Source: Tessaracoccus lapidicaptus (GTDB taxonomy: Bacteria; Actinomycetota; Actinomycetes; Propionibacteriales; Propionibacteriaceae). From it: 64,000 nt of DNA. Made by a program: the position numbers and the translations under genes. The stretch spans positions 1 to 64,000 of the forward strand of contig NZ_MBQD01000025.1 of NCBI RefSeq assembly GCF_001693815.1. Reading direction: 5' to 3'. The first letter of the stretch is position 1. Every line of letters begins with the position of its first letter. Positions 53,345-62,319 of this stretch are shown piece by piece. The notes under the pieces were generated by a model. The model ran no database searches. It had not been told where the DNA came from and worked only from the letters and a program-made list of their open reading frames with translations.

Positions 53345-54532
53345 ATGCGCGTCATCGCACACGTGGACATGGATGCGTTCTACGCGTCGGTGGAGATGGC
53401 CCGCCACCCGGAACTGCGGGAGGTGCCGATGTTCGTCGGCGGCTCCACCCGCGGGGTGGTCCTGTCGGCCAACTACCCGGCGCGCAGGTTCGGGATCACG
53501 GCCGGGATGCCGGCGAGCCGGGCGCGTCGGCTGTGCCCGCAGGTCGCCGTCGTCCATCCGGACTTCGACCACTACACGGCCGTGTCCGACGGCGTCCGCG
53601 AGATCTTCGACACCCTCACGGACCGGGTGGAGATGGCCTCCATCGACGAGGCGTTCATCGACCTCACCACCGCGCTGCGCCGCCTCGGCGGAGACCCGGA
53701 GGCGGTGGGGGAACAGCTGCGCGCGCAGGTGATGGACGAGCAGCGGGTCGCGTGCTCCGTCGGCATCGGGCCCAGCAAGTTCATCGCGAAGCTCGCCTCG
53801 AAGCAGGCCAAACCGGACGGCCTGGTCCGGGTGCGCGACGAGGACGTCATCGCGTTCCTCCACCCCCTCCCCGTGGAGGCCATCTGGGGGGTGGGGGAGG
53901 CGACGGCGGAGCGGCTGCACCGGCTCGGCCTCAGCACGGTGCGGGACCTGGCCACCACCCCGCGCGCCACGCTGCAGCGGGCGCTGGGCGACAACCAGGG
54001 CGCGCTGCTGTTCGACCTCGCCTGGGGCCGCGACGACCGCTCGGTGCTGGCCCGCGAGCCGGCCGAGCACAGCGTCGGGTCGCAGGAGACGTTCCCGCAG
54101 GACACGGACGATGTCGCGGTGGTCGCCACCGAGATCCTGCGCATGGCGGACCGGACGGCGTCGCGGATGCGCGCCCAGGCGATGGTGGGGCGGACCGTGA
54201 CGCTGTCGGTGCGGTTCGCCGACTTCACCACCATCACCCGCACCGGGACCCTGGCGGCCCACACGGACCGCACCAACGACATCTACGCCGAGGCGATGCG
54301 GCTGTTCACGCGGCTGCATCTGCAGCGCGCCCGGATCCGGCGCGTCGGGGTGCGGGTGGAGAAGCTGGTGCCCGTGACGGACACCTACCAGCAGCCCGCG
54401 CTCGACGAGCCGGTGCATGGCTGGACCGATGCGGAGCGGGCCATCGACAAGGCGGTACTGCGGTTCGGACCGCGGGCCGTCCAGCGTGCCCGGCTCACCC
54501 GTCGATCGGACGCGCAATTGATCCACGCCTGA
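53345..54532 (+). CDS. dinB: DNA polymerase IV (Y family)
   Basis: This 395-aa Y-family polymerase keeps all catalytic acids: VDMDAFYASVE (Asp8) and SIDEAFID (adjacent Asp-Glu). The steric-gate position lies in DAFYA. A helix-hairpin-helix region, IWGVGEATAERLHRLG, and a little-finger domain follow. A clear QLxLF-type clamp motif at the C-terminus is not evident. GGGAGG overlapping the dnaE2 stop provides the ribosome site, so it belongs to the LexA-controlled operon. It stands where inactive ImuB usually stands in such operons. Confidence 0.95.
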   Translation: MRVIAHVDMDAFYASVEMARHPELREVPMFVGGSTRGVVLSANYPARRFGITAGMPASRARRLCPQVAVVHPDFDHYTAVSDGVREIFDTLTDRVEMASIDEAFIDLTTALRRLGGDPEAVGEQLRAQVMDEQRVACSVGIGPSKFIAKLASKQAKPDGLVRVRDEDVIAFLHPLPVEAIWGVGEATAERLHRLGLSTVRDLATTPRATLQRALGDNQGALLFDLAWGRDDRSVLAREPAEHSVGSQETFPQDTDDVAVVATEILRMADRTASRMRAQAMVGRTVTLSVRFADFTTITRTGTLAAHTDRTNDIYAEAMRLFTRLHLQRARIRRVGVRVEKLVPVTDTYQQPALDEPVHGWTDAERAIDKAVLRFGPRAVQRARLTRRSDAQLIHA

Positions 54533-54560
54533 TACACCCCCGAAACGGACGCTGAGCACG

Positions 54561-55307
54561 ATGGGGGAGATGAAGCTCCTTGTCATCGCACCGGCCACCA
54601 GTTACGAGCCCGGCCCGTTCGGGGATCTGCTCACCCGCCTCGCCGAGGACACCGTCGAGACCGCCCGACGCGAGGGGTGGACCCCCACCCTCATCGGGCT
54701 CGAGGACTGCGGCGACCACCGCTGGCAACCGGCGCTGGCCGCCGCGGATGCCGTCGTGATCCTCGGGGGGCACGACGTCGACCCGCGCCTCTACGGCGGG
54801 CCGCTCGACTATCCCGGCTCCGGCGACCACCTCGTCACCGCCGACAGGCGTGCCCTCATCGTCATCCAGGCCTGCCGCGCCGATCGGCGGCCCCTGCTCG
54901 GCATCTGCCGCGGCATGCACCTGATCAATGTGGCGTACGGCGGCGATCTGATCCCGCACCTGGTCACGCACCTCAACCACCGCCGGCCTGAGGGCGACCC
55001 GATGCGCGACCACCTCGTCGACGTCGCCCCCGAGTCCAGCCTCGCCGCGGTGCTCCCCGAGCGGCAGGTCACCGTGCGCAGCTCCCACCACCAGGCGATC
55101 GGCGTCCTCGGGCGGGGTCTGAAGCCCGTCGCGTGGGCCACGCATGACGGCGTCATCGAGGCGGTCGAGGATCCGGAGCGGCCGGTCTTGGCCGTGCAGT
55201 GGCACCCGGAGGATCAGGGGGCGGAGCCCGACCAGCTCCCCGCGCTGCTGGGGTGGCTAGCGGCGGAGCTCCGCGATGCGACGGAGCGGGAGCGCCCGGC
55301 GTCCTGA
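54561..55307 (+). CDS. Class I glutamine amidotransferase, gamma-glutamyl-GABA hydrolase (peptidase C26) family
   Basis: This 248-aa protein is probably a gamma-glutamyl hydrolase acting on small gamma-glutamyl amides, as PuuD does. The nucleophile Cys is in LLGICRGMHLINVAYGG, and the His-Glu pair is in VQWHPEDQG. An early ILGGHDVDPRLYGG is the family oxyanion segment. ATG 54561 is taken; a second Met three codons later is possible. It is 28 bp after dinB but functionally unrelated, so its presence in the SOS transcript would be incidental. Confidence 0.9.
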   Translation: MGEMKLLVIAPATSYEPGPFGDLLTRLAEDTVETARREGWTPTLIGLEDCGDHRWQPALAAADAVVILGGHDVDPRLYGGPLDYPGSGDHLVTADRRALIVIQACRADRRPLLGICRGMHLINVAYGGDLIPHLVTHLNHRRPEGDPMRDHLVDVAPESSLAAVLPERQVTVRSSHHQAIGVLGRGLKPVAWATHDGVIEAVEDPERPVLAVQWHPEDQGAEPDQLPALLGWLAAELRDATERERPAS

Positions 55308-55329
55308 CCCTTCCGGGGGGAGCGAAAGG

Positions 55330-55725
55330 TCAGAGGTCGCCCTGCTGGCGACGACGCCACCGCTCCTCGAGCTTGTCCATGAAGTCCTGCGACGACGCCG
55401 TGGGCTGACGCGGCGCGCCCTGGGTGGGCCGACGGCTGGGTTGACCCCCACCGTCGTCTCCGACGCGGCGCCACGAGTTGATCCCGACCAGCGCCGCCGC
55501 CAGCATCACGAGGAAGCCCAGCACGCTCACGGCCGGATGCACCTGCACCCCGACCAGCAGCACGACCACGCCGACGATGAACCCCAGCCCGGCGAGCGCC
55601 GCGCGGCGCCGGTGGATCCGGATGGACGACGACCCGCTCAGCGTGTCCGCGAGCTTGGGGTCCTCGGCCATGAGAGACGCCTCAAGCTGCTCCAGCAGCT
55701 TGCGTTCTTGCTCAGACAGCGCCAT
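55330..55725 (-). CDS. DUF3040 domain membrane protein
   Basis: This 131-aa protein begins MALSEQERKLLEQLEASLMA, the DUF3040 signature, followed by two membrane helices (about residues 43-62 and 66-86) and a charged tail. The family is confined to actinobacteria, often near mraZ; its role is unknown. GAGGGAG lies 5 nt before ATG 55725. The TAGAAT box at 55753-55758 overlaps the stop of tgpA upstream. Confidence 0.9.
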   Translation of the reverse strand: MALSEQERKLLEQLEASLMAEDPKLADTLSGSSSIRIHRRRAALAGLGFIVGVVVLLVGVQVHPAVSVLGFLVMLAAALVGINSWRRVGDDGGGQPSRRPTQGAPRQPTASSQDFMDKLEERWRRRQQGDL

Positions 55726-55752
55726 CGGATCTCCCTCGTCAGCCTTTCGTCA

Positions 55753-55758
55753 ATTCTA
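55753..55758 (-). promoter_or_regulatory. -10 box of DUF3040 gene
   Basis: TAGAAT on the minus strand, overlapping the tgpA stop. The predicted leader is about 21 nt with GAGGGAG. Confidence 0.5.
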
Positions 55759-57930
55759 CGCACCCAGGTCAACCCGGCGTGCCGCAAGGAGCAGCGAGGG
55801 TGGCACGAGCAGCGCCCGTGCCCGCACCGCCGGCGTCGCGTCACGCAACAGCGCCGCCCGGAGCGCGCGCACCTGCGCCGGGAGCCGCCCGATGTCCGTG
55901 CCGGTCCGCGAGAACTGGCTCACCTCGACGGTGTGCGCGATCTCCCGCAGCGTGGCGGCCGCGCGCTGAGGCAGGTCCGCCGCCATGGCCGCCGCGACGG
56001 GGCCGGGGGAGCCGTCGGGGAGGTCTCGTCCGACGTCGACGAAGAGCGCCTCCACTTCCGCCCACGCTGCGGCCGCGGCGGCGCGCCGCTCCTGCCCCGG
56101 CCGCAGGCGCCACGCGCGCAGCGCGATGCGGATCAGGGCGGGCAGCGCCAGCAGCACGAGCAGCGACAGCCCCGCCACCACCCAACCGACGACGCTGACG
56201 TCGGTGTCCTGTCCCGGGGCGGTCGGGCGCAGTGTCGGGGTGGGGGCGGCCGTCGGCTCCACAGTGGGCGGCTCGAGCGACGCCGACGTCGTCGGGGTCG
56301 GCGACGGCGACGCGCTGCCCGTGGGTTGTTCGGCGGGGTCGGTGTACTCCGGCGGCCCGTCGAACGCCGGCGTCGGCTCGAACGGCACCCAGCCCAGGTC
56401 GTCGAGGAACAGCTCGGGCCAGGCGTGGGCGTCGTGCGCGGTGACGCGGTACGAGCCGTCCTCGAGGAGTTCGCCCGGCGTGAAGCCGACCGCCATCCGG
56501 GCCGGGATGCCCTCGATGCGCGCCATGGTGATCATCGCGGCCGCGAAGTGGATGCAGTAGCCGGAGCGGTCGTCGAGCAGGAAGGAGCTGATCGCGTCGG
56601 TGCCGGTGGAGGCCGGAGCCTCCAGGCTGTACTCGAAAGCGCCGGACCGCAGGTACTCCTGGATCGCCAGGGCCTTCGCGCCCGCGCTGTCCGCCCCCGC
56701 CACGACCTCGGCCGTCATCGCGGTCACCCGCGAGTCCAATCCCTCCGGGACCTCCGACGTCGCCGCGAGGACCCCCGATCCGGCCCCGGCCGCCTCGATC
56801 TCCTCGCGCGACGGCGACGGCATGGTTGAGATGACCGTGTAGTCCAGGTCGATGGTCTGCTCGAGCCGGTCCGGGCCCGACGCGACGACGCTCAGCGTGT
56901 CGGGATCGAAGCTCCACTCCCCGGCGGCGTCGATGGCGTCGACGGCGAACGGCACCGGCAGGTACTCCGACGGCACGCCGGCCATGCTCACCATCACCTC
57001 GACCTCGTCGCCGGGGAAGGTGTGTGCCTGGCTCAGCCCGAACGTCGACAGCCGCATCGGCAGCAGCCTCGCCCCGGAGGGGGTCAGCTCGGGCAGCGCG
57101 ACCGTGCGCAGGTACGCGGGGCGCCCGTCCGACGTGCGGTAGGTGAGCACCTCGCTGTCGGCGGGCCGCTTGAGGTCCTGTTCGAGCCGGACGGTCGGGT
57201 CGCTCAGCTGGATGGGGCCGTCGGGGCCGGAGTTCCACGGCTGCTTGTCCCCGAGCGGCAGCAGCGGCGCCACCACGAGCGCGAGCGCCAGCGCCGCCGC
57301 CCCGAACGCGACGGCGACCTGCAGCCGCGACGCCAGGTACGCCCCGGGGCGCGACGCCCGCCCGGTCGCCGACTCCGCGACACCGGTCGCGCTCAGCAGC
57401 ACCGCGACATAGCCCGCCACCACGGGCAGGAGGTACCAGAAGGACAGGTCGGTGACGACGGTGATCGCCGCGACGCCGTAGACCAGCGCCAGCGGCGCGA
57501 TCGCCCATGCGGGCTGTTCCAGCGCGGACACGAGCAGCTCGAGCGCCACGACGAGCAGCGCCGTCAGGACGATGATGAGCCACACGATGCCGGGCACCGG
57601 TTCGACGGGGGCGGCCCCCGTGCGGATGGCCGTCACCCCGTCCGCGGTCAGCGCGGCGAGGGCGGCGAGCGGGTCGGCGGCGGCGGGCGCGAGACCCAGC
57701 CCCCGCCACGCGACGACGCCCGCGACCGCCAGCGCCTGCGCCAGCACCACCAGCAGCCGGGGAGAGCGCAGCAGCGGCAGCCCGACGCCGACCGCCGCCG
57801 ACGCGGCCACCACGAACCCCGCCTCGAGGAGGTGGCCCGACCCGCGGACCATGGGCGCGAGCGGCATGAGCGACAGCAGGGTCGCGGCCGCGATGACGAC
57901 GCTGGTGAGCGGGTGGTGGCTGAACCTCAT
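55756..57930 (-). CDS. TgpA-like transglutaminase membrane protein (DUF3488/DUF4129)
   Basis: This 724-aa protein has six to seven N-terminal helices, a large extracytoplasmic part with a transglutaminase-like core and a C-terminal helix followed by a DUF4129-like tail. The catalytic triad is visible as Cys in SGYCIHFAAAM, His in TAHDAHAWPEL and the following Asp in FLDDLGWVPFEP. Such proteins occur with DUF58 and MoxR in an envelope-associated system of unsettled function. The start overlaps the DUF58 stop (ATGA). Confidence 0.92.
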   Translation of the reverse strand: MRFSHHPLTSVVIAAATLLSLMPLAPMVRGSGHLLEAGFVVAASAAVGVGLPLLRSPRLLVVLAQALAVAGVVAWRGLGLAPAAADPLAALAALTADGVTAIRTGAAPVEPVPGIVWLIIVLTALLVVALELLVSALEQPAWAIAPLALVYGVAAITVVTDLSFWYLLPVVAGYVAVLLSATGVAESATGRASRPGAYLASRLQVAVAFGAAALALALVVAPLLPLGDKQPWNSGPDGPIQLSDPTVRLEQDLKRPADSEVLTYRTSDGRPAYLRTVALPELTPSGARLLPMRLSTFGLSQAHTFPGDEVEVMVSMAGVPSEYLPVPFAVDAIDAAGEWSFDPDTLSVVASGPDRLEQTIDLDYTVISTMPSPSREEIEAAGAGSGVLAATSEVPEGLDSRVTAMTAEVVAGADSAGAKALAIQEYLRSGAFEYSLEAPASTGTDAISSFLLDDRSGYCIHFAAAMITMARIEGIPARMAVGFTPGELLEDGSYRVTAHDAHAWPELFLDDLGWVPFEPTPAFDGPPEYTDPAEQPTGSASPSPTPTTSASLEPPTVEPTAAPTPTLRPTAPGQDTDVSVVGWVVAGLSLLVLLALPALIRIALRAWRLRPGQERRAAAAAAWAEVEALFVDVGRDLPDGSPGPVAAAMAADLPQRAAATLREIAHTVEVSQFSRTGTDIGRLPAQVRALRAALLRDATPAVRARALLVPPSLLLAARRVDLGA

Positions 57931-59153
57931 CGCGCCACCCGTCCCCACACGTCGGGGACCGGCTCGCCGGGTCGATAGGTCTCAACCGTCCACCCGTGGT
58001 TGCGCAGCAGGCGGCAGGCGTCGTCGTGGTCCTCCGACGGGCTGCCCCAGGCGCGCGCGTCGGGGACCAGGGCGATGAGGCTGCGGGCCCGCCCGCCGGC
58101 GGCGGCGAGCGCGGCGGCGTCCGCGGCGTGCAGCAGCCCGGTGGCGGCCACGAGGGAGGCCGACGTCGCCAGCGCCTCCGGGTCCGCCACCGCGGTCCCG
58201 AGCCACGTCTCCTCGGACTCGTCGAGCTCGGTCAGGGCCTCCAGCATCGCGTGCCGGGCCGCGTGGCCGACCGTGTGCCCGGAGGCGAAGACCGTCCCCG
58301 AGGGGGCGAGCACGGCCAGCCGGTAGCGGCCCTCGACCAGCAGCGCGGCGATCGACGCGACCGCCGACACCGCCCACTCGAGGCTTCCGGTCGGCCCGGA
58401 CCCGAGGTGCGCGGAGCGCCGCGTGTCGACGATGAGCGTGCTGGAGGGGTCCCAGGGGTGTTCCTCGAGGCGCACCATGAGGTCGCCCTGCTTGGCGGTC
58501 ATCCGCCAGTGCACGCGGCGCATGCCGTCGCCGTGCCGGTGCTCTCGGACCAGGACGTCGTCCTGCCCCGCCTGGCCGATGCGCTGCGGCGTGGCGTCGC
58601 CCGCCGCGCCGAGCCCAGCACCACCCGCGAGGTCGCCCAGCGGCCAGATCCGTGGGGTGACGCGGAGCAGCGAGGTGCCGCCGGCCGCCGTGAAGCGACG
58701 GCGGGCCAGGCCGAATGGGTCGCTGGCGGTCCCCAGCAGCGGGCCCACCTCGAAGCGGCCGCGCTTGTCGGCCTGCAGTGTGTAGCCGACGGCCTGCCGC
58801 CAGCGGCCGAAGCCGCGGGCGATGACGAACCCGACCCCGCCGCCCAGCTCAGCGGGCGCGTCGTCGACGAACTGCAGCGCGCTCGCCTGCGCCGGGGCCT
58901 GGTTGGCGACCTGCAGCACGGCGTGCGTGGCCGAGCCGACCGCGACCGTGTCCGGCGTGAGTGTGCGGTGCTGGCTCACGCGCGGCCGCGCCAGCTGCAG
59001 GTACACCGCGGCGAGCAGCGGCAGCGACGTCAGCGCCAGCCCCAGCCACACGAGGTCCCGCTCGCCGAGCCAGGCCGCGCCCGCGGTTGCGGCGGCGCCG
59101 CACAGCAGCAGCGCCAGCCCGCGCCCGGTCAGCCGGGTGCCCCGCCTCGGCAA
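57927..59153 (-). CDS. DUF58 domain-containing protein
   Basis: This 408-aa protein has two N-terminal helices and a C-terminal DUF58/vWA-like region. The DUF58 signature appears as RRVHWRMTAKQGDLMVRLEE, followed by a strand with STLIVDTRRS. It usually functions with MoxR AAA+ ATPases. I chose TTG 59153, 4 nt after the MoxR stop, with GGGGC upstream; the longer open frame lies over moxR and is compositional. The start is the least certain of this operon. Confidence 0.9.
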   Translation of the reverse strand: MPRRGTRLTGRGLALLLCGAAATAGAAWLGERDLVWLGLALTSLPLLAAVYLQLARPRVSQHRTLTPDTVAVGSATHAVLQVANQAPAQASALQFVDDAPAELGGGVGFVIARGFGRWRQAVGYTLQADKRGRFEVGPLLGTASDPFGLARRRFTAAGGTSLLRVTPRIWPLGDLAGGAGLGAAGDATPQRIGQAGQDDVLVREHRHGDGMRRVHWRMTAKQGDLMVRLEEHPWDPSSTLIVDTRRSAHLGSGPTGSLEWAVSAVASIAALLVEGRYRLAVLAPSGTVFASGHTVGHAARHAMLEALTELDESEETWLGTAVADPEALATSASLVAATGLLHAADAAALAAAGGRARSLIALVPDARAWGSPSEDHDDACRLLRNHGWTVETYRPGEPVPDVWGRVAR

Positions 59154-59157
59154 CGCG

Positions 59158-60123
<966 letters not shown>

Positions 60124-60162
60124 CGGGACTCCTTGGGTGGCGTGCGCCGAGACGGCTCTCCC

Positions 60163-60168
60163 AGCGTA
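60163..60168 (-). promoter_or_regulatory. -10 box of moxR-DUF58-tgpA operon
   Basis: TACGCT on the minus strand, giving a leader of about 33 nt with AAGGAG. Confidence 0.4.
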
Positions 60169-60215
60169 GACGCGGGCGCAACGGGGGAGTCAACACGCCA
60201 CAAAGTGGTGCCCTG

Positions 60216-60272
60216 GTGGAGGGAAGTGGGGTACTGTGGGGCGCGGTGGAGCGTAGTGGAGGGAAAGTGGAG
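60216..60272 (+). promoter_or_regulatory. Array of six GTGGRG repeats before mraZ (candidate MraZ operator)
   Basis: GTGGAG or GTGGGG begins at 60216, 60226, 60236, 60246, 60256 and 60267: five exact 10-bp steps broken by one 11-bp step. MraZ in other bacteria binds G-rich direct repeats (TGGG-type) spaced one helical turn apart upstream of its own gene. A TACTGT -10 candidate lies within the array at 60232-60237. Confidence 0.75.
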
Positions 60273-60292
60273 CGAGAGGGGGTGCCTGGTCG

Positions 60293-60724
60293 ATGTTTCT
60301 GGGGACATACACGCCGAAGCTGGACGAGAAGGGGCGCCTCATCCTGCCCGCGAAGTTCCGCAACGCCCTCGAGGACGGACTCGTCATCACCCGCGCACAG
60401 GAGCGGGCGCTGGCGGTCTACCCCAAGGACACCTTCGAGGCCCTCATGGCGGACGCGATGAAGGCCCCGAGCACCGTGAAGCAGGTCCGCGATTACCAGC
60501 GCATGATGACCGCGGGCGCCAGCTTCGAGATTCCGGACCGGCAGGGGCGGGTGACCATTCCCCAGATCCTGCGCGACTACGCCGGCCTGGACCGCGACGT
60601 CGTGGTGATCGGTGCGCTGAACCGCGCCGAGATCTGGGACGCCGAGACATGGCACACCTACTCGGCGGAGAGCGAGGAGCGCTTCGCCGGGATGGACGAC
60701 GAACTCACCGCCTTCCAGGGGTGA
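60293..60724 (+). CDS. mraZ: Transcriptional regulator MraZ
   Basis: This 143-aa protein has two AbrB-like half-domains, each with the DXXXR motif: LDEKGRLILPAKFR near residue 11 and PDRQGRVTIPQILR near residue 83. MraZ forms a ring and regulates the division and cell-wall cluster, usually repressing itself. The upstream repeat array is the likely binding site. GAGAGGGGG lies about 12 nt before ATG 60293. It leads rsmH, ftsL-like and ftsI. Confidence 0.97.
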   Translation: MFLGTYTPKLDEKGRLILPAKFRNALEDGLVITRAQERALAVYPKDTFEALMADAMKAPSTVKQVRDYQRMMTAGASFEIPDRQGRVTIPQILRDYAGLDRDVVVIGALNRAEIWDAETWHTYSAESEERFAGMDDELTAFQG

Positions 60725-60729
60725 GACGG

Positions 60730-60811
60730 CTCACCCGGTGGTTCCCGGCCGGCGGCCCTGACTTCACTTCCCCGATGTCAGGTCCACTCCGGAAGGGAAC
60801 CTCCGGGTGAG
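60730..60811 (+). promoter_or_regulatory. Structured RNA element between mraZ and rsmH (candidate mraW motif)
   Basis: CTCACCCGGTGGTTCCC (60730-60746) pairs with GGGAACCTCCGGGTGAG (60795-60811) over 17 bp with a single T/T mismatch. The 48-nt loop can form two smaller stems: GGCC/GGCC at 60747-60757, and CCTGAC (60757-60762) with GTCAGG (60777-60782). A conserved RNA structure upstream of mraW (rsmH) has been described in actinobacteria; position fits, but I cannot compare the consensus. Confidence 0.55.
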
Positions 60812-60850
60812 GCGGACACAGCAACAGCTAAGAGGGTCGAGACACACACG

Positions 60851-61813
60851 ATGCAGGGCTTCGCCGACGTTCACGAACCGGTCATGCGTGACCGCATCGT
60901 GGAACTGCTGCGCCCGGCGCTCCAGCGCCCGGGCGCGGTCTACGTCGACGGCACCCTCGGGCTGGCCGGCCACGCCGCCGCGATCCTCACCGCCTGCCCC
61001 GAGGCCAGGCTGATCGGCATCGACCGAGACCCCGACGCGCACGCCGTCGCCCGCGAACGGCTGGGCGACCTCGCCGAGCGCGCGACCCTCGTCCAGGCGG
61101 TCTACGACGAGCTCCCCGACGTCCTCGACGACCTCGGCATCCGCCGCGTCCACGGCATCCTCCTCGACCTCGGCCTGTCGTCGCTGCAGATCGACCGCGC
61201 CGAGCGGGGCTTCGCCTACCGCGTCGACGCACCCCTCGACATGCGCATGAATCCGACGGAGGGCGCCACCGCCGCCGACGTGCTCAACACCTACCCCGTC
61301 GGCGAGCTGGCCAGGATCCTCAAGTGGTACGGCGAGGAGCGGTTCGCCGACCGCATCGCGCGGGCCGTCGTCGCCGAGCGCGCCCGGCAGCCCTTCGACC
61401 GGTCGGCACGCTTGGTCGAGGTCATCTCCGCCGCGATCCCCGCGGCCGCGCGCCACACCGGGGGGCACCCCGCCAAGCGGACGTTCCAGGCCCTGCGGAT
61501 CGAGGTCAACCGCGAACTGGCCGCCCTCGAGGGAGTGCTGCCGGCGGCCGTCGACGCGCTCGCCCTGGGTGGCCGCATCGCCGTCCTCAGCTACCACTCG
61601 CTGGAGGACCGGCTCGTCAAGCGCACGTTCGCGGCGCGGGCCACCGACCGCGCCCCGCGCGACCTCCCCGTCGTCCCCGACGAGCTCAAGGCCGAACTGA
61701 CCCTGCTGACCCGCGGCGCCGAGCGCCCCACCCCCGACGAGATCGCCCACAACCCCCGGGCCGCGTCCGCGCGGCTCCGGGCAGCCGAACGCACGAAGGA
61801 GGCCGCAGCATGA
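60851..61813 (+). CDS. rsmH: 16S rRNA (cytosine(1402)-N(4))-methyltransferase
   Basis: This 320-aa SAM-dependent enzyme methylates C1402 of 16S rRNA. Characteristic stretches are [25 protein letters not shown] (motif I), [24 protein letters not shown] and the C-terminal [16 protein letters not shown]. The family normally has DGTxGxGGHS; here it reads [18 protein letters not shown] lies upstream. The stop overlaps the next start by 4 nt (ATGA). Confidence 0.97.
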   Translation: MQGFADVHEPVMRDRIVELLRPALQRPGAVYVDGTLGLAGHAAAILTACPEARLIGIDRDPDAHAVARERLGDLAERATLVQAVYDELPDVLDDLGIRRVHGILLDLGLSSLQIDRAERGFAYRVDAPLDMRMNPTEGATAADVLNTYPVGELARILKWYGEERFADRIARAVVAERARQPFDRSARLVEVISAAIPAAARHTGGHPAKRTFQALRIEVNRELAALEGVLPAAVDALALGGRIAVLSYHSLEDRLVKRTFAARATDRAPRDLPVVPDELKAELTLLTRGAERPTPDEIAHNPRAASARLRAAERTKEAAA

Positions 61814-62316
61814 GTGCACAACCGGTGACCGCCGACGCCCCGACCGCCCCCCGGCTGAGCGTCGTGCGCCCTCAGCCGACGACGGTGTCGGTCATGGGGT
61901 TCGTCGGCATCGTCGCCCTGCTCGTGGCGGCCGGCCTGGCGCTGGTCATGATCGTCACCACGCAGGTGGGCGCCCAGTCGAAGGAACTGGCGTCGCTGCG
62001 GCGGGAGTCCACCGAACTCGGCTACACGGCCGCCGCGCTGACCTCGCAGCTCCAGAAGGTGTCCAGCGCCAACGCCCTGGCGCTGCGCGCGTCCCAGCTC
62101 GGCATGGTCCCCAACCCCTACCCGGCGTTCATCCACCTCGCCGACGGCACGGTGACCGGCGTGCCGACCGCGGTGACCGGCGACGAGCTGCCGTTCCTGC
62201 GCGGCCGCCGCACCGAGGCGCCCCCTCCGGCAGCCCCGGTGCCGCCCCGCGCGCAGCCGGCCCCGGCTGGGCAGTCCGCCGACGACCTCGTGGCCGCCGG
62301 GTCGACGGGGGACTGA
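61810..62316 (+). CDS. FtsL-like cell division protein
   Basis: This 168-aa single-pass protein has a cytoplasmic N-terminus of about 30 residues, one membrane helix ([18 protein letters not shown], about residues 35-55), a short extracytoplasmic helical coiled coil ([19 protein letters not shown]) and a Pro/Ala-rich tail. Position between rsmH and ftsI identifies it as the FtsL equivalent, which with FtsB and FtsQ activates the septal synthase. Sequence similarity alone would be weak, as is usual for FtsL. Confidence 0.85.
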   Translation: MSAQPVTADAPTAPRLSVVRPQPTTVSVMGFVGIVALLVAAGLALVMIVTTQVGAQSKELASLRRESTELGYTAAALTSQLQKVSSANALALRASQLGMVPNPYPAFIHLADGTVTGVPTAVTGDELPFLRGRRTEAPPPAAPVPPRAQPAPAGQSADDLVAAGSTGD

Positions 62317-62319
62317 GCC

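Noticed and set aside
53345-54532. ImuB assignment for the Y-family polymerase
   Set aside because: All catalytic acids (Asp8 and the Asp-Glu pair in SIDEAFID) are present, unlike ImuB.
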